Assembly: GCA_011009095.1 (NCBI GenBank)
Contig: VTPC01090608.1
Span: forward strand, 223,730 to 287,729
DNA length: 64,000 nucleotides
Source: Ignelater luminosus
Taxonomy: Eukaryota; Arthropoda; Insecta; Coleoptera; Elateridae
Reading direction: 5' to 3'
In this document: positions 60,006 to 64,000 of the stretch, piece by piece
Numbering within the stretch: the stretch's first letter is position 1
Layout: each line of letters begins with the position of its first letter
Position numbers and translations under genes: made by a program
The notes under the pieces: model-generated
Seen by the model: the letters and a program-made list of their open reading frames with translations, nothing else
Databases searched by the model: none
What the model was told of the DNA's origin: nothing

Positions 60006-60021
60006 CTACTAAATACAGCCC
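60006..60021 (-). repeat. Terminal inverted repeat, right
   Basis: Reversed it reads GGGCTGTATTTAGTAG, one base different from the left copy. Confidence 0.82.
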
Positions 60022-62350
60022 GTAAACGAGGCACCAAAAAGGTTACAATGAACAAAGAGTAGGAAAATCTGGACTCGGAGGGAGGAATAGAAGAGGTAAA
60101 ATTCTCTACAACTTCTTAGAACAAGAAGATCTATATGCCATGAACACCTTCTTTAAAAAGAAGCTCCAGAACAAGTGGACATGGTCTAGCCCAGACGGAT
60201 CGACAAAAAACAAAATAGATTTTATTATTTCCTTCAACGAAGAAACAATAAAAGATGCAAATGCCATTAACAGTTTCTCAACGGGAAGTGACTATAGACT
60301 AGTCAGAGCCAAAATAACAATAAATTCAAAAATGCAAAGACTGATAAGAATTACCTACAGAAAAAGCAAAACTAATGATCAGGAAACCACAAAAAATTAA
60401 GACGCATACCAAGAAGAAATAAGAAAATAATTCCAAAATAAAGACTTTTCACACATGAACATAGAGGAAATAGATAACATGTTAATAGAAACAATTAACG
60501 ACGCAGCTCAAAAAGTAACATTAAAGCAAAAACAAAAAAGAAAAAAACTGACAGACGAAATGAAACAAATTCTGAAAGAGAGAAGAAAGCTATTACAGGG
60601 AAATGAAAAAACATAGAATTTGTGGAACTCAATAAAAGACAAAGTGAATAAGAAATACGACAAAATGATAAACGATGTAATAGAGAGAAACAAAAGCATG
60701 AAAGTACTCAGACCCAATCTGTGTAAAAATATTATAACAATAAAAGACAAAAATGAAGAAGAAATAAGAGATAAATCTAAAATAGAAAAAAGAGTTCAAG
60801 AGTTCCACAGTGAACTATATCAAACCAGACAACATCCTTCAAGAGAAAACAAAAATCAAATTCGAAAAGAAAGTATTAAATATAAATTCAGAAGACATTG
60901 CAGAAATAACCACGGAGGAAATACCCAGCGCATTAAAAGAAATGAAAAACAACAAAGCCCCTGGTAAAGATAACATCACAAAAGAACTTTTAAAAGAAGG
61001 GGCGAAAACAGTTCTACAAATTCTAAAGATCCTATTCAACAAATGTTTAGACACTGGAAAAAAGCTATTACAGTGTTACTATACAAGAAGAGGGATAAAC
61101 AAGACCTGAAAAATTACAGAGCAATAAAATTACTGTAACAAATTTATAAATTACTGTCCAGAATATTAGTGACAAGATTAAACAACAAAATGTACCTAAC
61201 CCATGAACAAGCGGGCTTTAGAAAAAATTATTGCACACTTGATCACTTACTAACTGTTAAAGTGCTCATAGAAAAAGCAAGCGAATATCATCTTTCCCTG
61301 TACATAACACTGGTAGAGTAAGAAAAGGCTTTTGATTCTATGGGAAACCAGAGAGGCACTAAGGAACTGCAGAATATGTCACAGATATATGGCTCTTATA
61401 CAACACATTTATGAAGAGACACAAACGACATTTTAACTACAACAGGAAACACAACCTATAAAAATATATGGAAGTGTCCGTCCTCTGTCATCCAAACTAT
61501 TCGTGACAGCCTTAGAAGACATATTTAAAACATTAGAGTGGAAGTCGAAAGGCATAAACATAAATGGAAGATTCCTAAATCACCTAAAGTACGCCGATAA
61601 CATAGTTCTATTATTTGAGAACTCAACAGAATTACAGATAATGATCCAAGAGTTACAAGTGGCATCAGAGAAAGCTGGACTACAGATGAACATAAATAAA
61701 ACAAAGGTAACGACGAACGCTGGAGAACATATGATTATAAACATTAACGGTAAAAGGTTAGAACAAGTTGATGAATAAATATATCTCAGTTAAAGAATTA
61801 AATTAAATAAGGAAAATCGAGGCACAGAAATAACAAGAATTAAATTGAGCTGGGCAGCATTTGGAAAGCTCGGCAATATATTAAAAAACAAAAGAATCGC
61901 CCAACATCATAAAACAAATGTATTCGACAGGTACGTCTTACCAGTCAACAATGACAAATAAAAATACGGACAGACTAATAAAGACACAACGAGCAATGTA
62001 ACGAAAAATGTTACATATAACATTAAAAGATAAAAAACGCAACACCTGGATACAAACAAAAGCTACAATCACAGACGTCAGAGAAATAACAGCGAGATTG
62101 ATGTGGTAATATGCAGGACACAATGCAAGACAGACAGATAACAGGTGGAACACACAAATTCTGAACTGGAGACCATGGTTAGGAAAAAGAGAACGTGGAA
62201 GATCACAAATGAGATGGGTGGGTGGTATCAAAAGACACACGGGCTTAACCTGGATACGACAAGCTCAAAATAGAAACGCGTGGAAGAAAACTGGGGAGAC
62301 CTACATCTGTAAATGGATTAAAGAGTTTTAAGAAGAAGAAGAAGAAGATG
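60022..62350 (+). mobile_element. RTE-type LINE, 3' part (continuation of the copy split at 54248)
   Basis: Resumes inside the endonuclease: GGRNRRGKILYNFLEQEDLY (about 60080-60135), MNTFFKKKLQNKWTWSSPDG (60140-60199), IDFIISF and TGSDYRLV (about 60280; SDH changed to SDY). The RT follows: NNKAPGKDNITKELLKEG (about 60947-61003), HEQAGFRKN (about 61203), VEYEKAFDSM with a stop (about 61312-61340), the catalytic box as YADN (about 61590-61602, second Asp lost) and LQMNINKTK (about 61680). The WKxLGxT-like tail ends in a (GAA)n run at 62335-62350. The endonuclease SDH and RT box mutations alone would inactivate it. Confidence 0.87.
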
Positions 62351-62354
62351 ACTG

Positions 62355-64000
62355 CTAACAAAAACTGGCCTTGACAAGGTGACAAGATGACAGTTAGCCT
62401 TCAACAATCATCTTAAATTATCTCAGTTATCTTAATTTATTTGGAACAATTGTGCGAGCCCACATATCCTTTTCAATAATTTATTTTAGGGCTGAAACCC
62501 AAATTGTGGGTAGAACGTTCCTGGTATGTTTACTGAAGAACTATAGCAAACAATTAAGGAAGTACAGCTAATTTACCTGGTTTCGCAAGGTCTATGTTTA
62601 TGTTGCTTACATATAATTCTAATTTCTGGGCCATATAAAGATTAAGGCACGGATATGTGGAGTTTGGATATGCTTAACCGTCTAGTCTTACTTGCACACG
62701 AGACCTTTTGGTGGGGGTTTGGTTTTCTGTGTCCAAGGGATCAGAAGCTTTTTGGATATCCCCTCATTTTACATACTTGACTAACAATCTCGGAGGCTCG
62801 AAACAGACTTCCGGCACGGTGTAATTTGCTAGATATCTATCAAAATTAAATAAAGGTTATCATTGAGGAATATGGATATAGTTTTGCATGTTTGTTTTTC
62901 ATATTTGTTTGCATGATAAATTAAAGTTGCCATCCTAAGCTAGAGGTTTCTTGAAGATTAGGTTAAATAAGCCTTTACATTTTCAAAATTTTAATTATAC
63001 TAATCAGTTTGTGATTCTTCGTTTGAAAAATCTTTATATGTGATTTTCGGTTGATGATCAAATCTCTAAGGTACAAGGTGTGTTTTTTATATAGCGAAGT
63101 AGTTTTTATACCGGCTAGTTTAATGTTTTCTATTGTTGTAAGGTAGCCGTACTTAGATGAAATTGAACTTTGTTTTATTATTACGCTTATAATATTCAGC
63201 TTAATAATAGTAATATATAGTAATAAAAGATGACCTTTACAACAATTTGATAATTTATTCATTGCACTAGATTGTTTATGTAATAAAGGAGCTAAGAACA
63301 AGCGCAAGTTATGATTTCTCTGAAACACTACACGAATCTTGAATATTCAATAGAACCATACTCAACATGGGGGAACAAACTCCAGGAACTCAACGAGGAC
63401 GGTGTTAAAGAGCATAACTGTGATTCGTAACAGCAAGCACCGCGATCTGCATGTCTCTACGAGAAACATATGTGGTTTCTTGATTTCACACAAGGGAAGA
63501 AAATAAGAACCAATTAGAAATCATAAGCTGCAATACTACTAAGAAGTTGTGCTGGAGAACATCATGTAAGCAGTACCAACACCAGTTATCTAAGAAGAAC
63601 CTCATACCATCAAATATTTCTTGTAAATAAACATTGACAGACAGGAAACGCAGCCGTCAATCACAGAAAGACCAATGATTTTGATAGCAATAAAATGCAA
63701 ATGAGAATTTAATCGAGATTCCTCAACTAAAATAATACTAAATTAGAAGTAAAAATAGTTATTGCAACTAAACTATAAACTACAAGGCAAATTCTAACGG
63801 CTCTTCCAAAATTACGTTAATAAAGCAATAAAATATAAAGAAACCTCACTACATAAAACGACTTGAAATTGGAATGACATTTTACACTTAGATGAAGACG
63901 AACTTAAATCTCATGCAGATTTTTACTTATTAGCGCATTTTTATGTCTATCAGTTTTCCATTGATTAAATCTTGTTTATTTCCCTTAGTGGTATTTCGCT
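62355..64000. other. AT-rich right flank without recognisable gene
   Basis: A minus-strand frame of 117 codons (63328-62975) is open but Ile/Lys/Leu-rich and shows no domain. It is most likely chance. Nothing else was recognised to the window edge. Confidence 0.45.

Larger units (their letters stand above)
54249..60021. mobile_element. 5.77-kb DNA transposon with 16-bp TIRs inserted in the RTE copy
   Basis: The left end GGGTTGTATTTAGTAG (54249-54264) and right end CTACTAAATACAGCCC (60006-60021) are inverted copies with one mismatch. They fall exactly where an RTE endonuclease frame is split. The flanks are TTAA on the left (54245-54248) and GTAA on the right (60022-60025), compatible with a TTAA target duplication bearing one mutation. 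GGG tips and TTAA suggest a Kolobok-like element, but I see no THAP-type or Kolobok transposase. The interior holds relics of a PIN/XPG-like protein (55823-56294), a YqaJ-type nuclease (56776-57060), a nested GTCT-linked repeat and an inverted repeat, so it is at least partly composite. Confidence 0.78.

Noticed and set aside
62975-63328. 117-codon minus-strand frame
   Set aside because: Ile/Lys/Leu-rich low-complexity product in AT-rich DNA, with no domain and no coding context.

Overview
The window is an AT-rich, intron- and transposon-dominated stretch of a eukaryotic nuclear genome, best read as an arthropod and most likely an insect with a large, repeat-rich genome. The evidence is the mix of decayed elements: APE-type LINEs including RTE-type copies, an irritans-like mariner, a Tc1-like remnant, hAT, pogo-like and Harbinger-like DNA elements, a Helitron with insect-style ends, a Penelope-like GIY-YIG fragment and tRNA-like SINE traces. 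A beetle is plausible but not demonstrated. No intact gene, rRNA, confident tRNA or CRISPR was found. Almost every coding stretch is a frameshifted, stop-ridden transposon relic.

Layout. 1-553 (-): edge of a probable piggyBac-like transposase. 600-2415 (-): 5'-truncated LINE. 2879-6483: hAT transposon with 8-bp target duplications and an intron-containing dead transposase, itself carrying a pogo-like relic. 6778-6914: copy of hAT-internal sequence outside the element. 9165-12190 (-): long LINE with endonuclease (EN) and reverse transcriptase (RT). 13330-15335 (-): another LINE. 15585-15735: hAT-type miniature element. 15740-19780: no recognisable genes. 19781-20160 (-): LINE 3' end. 20154-20515: LTR-like promoter block. 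20790-24650: a near-identical segment pair around a 400-N gap, with a (GTCT)n microsatellite and 161-bp tandem repeats. 26220-29800 (-): two-ORF LINE. 30400-30890 (-): Tc1-like relic. 31133-31332: perfect-looking Harbinger-type MITE hairpin. 32780-34352 (+): RTE. 35491-36432: Helitron. 36440-37010 (-): Penelope-like GIY-YIG relic. 37537-37839 (+): the one convincing host-type coding exon. 39700-40620 (+): LINE RNase H tail. 40640-44180 (+): two-ORF LINE. 47640-48280 (-): LINE RT relic. 51862-53025 (-): mariner. 53500-62350 (+): an RTE copy split by a 5.77-kb DNA transposon.

The most interesting item is that 5.77-kb insertion at 54249-60021. It has 16-bp terminal inverted repeats starting GGG, a TTAA-like target duplication, and relics of two unusual proteins: a PIN/XPG-nuclease-like protein and a YqaJ-type (lambda-exonuclease-like) nuclease. 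These are not the usual transposase relics, so this may be a poorly described transposon family or a composite. Insertion order can be read in several places: RTE first then the 5.77-kb element; hAT then the pogo-like element; Helitron beside the Penelope relic.
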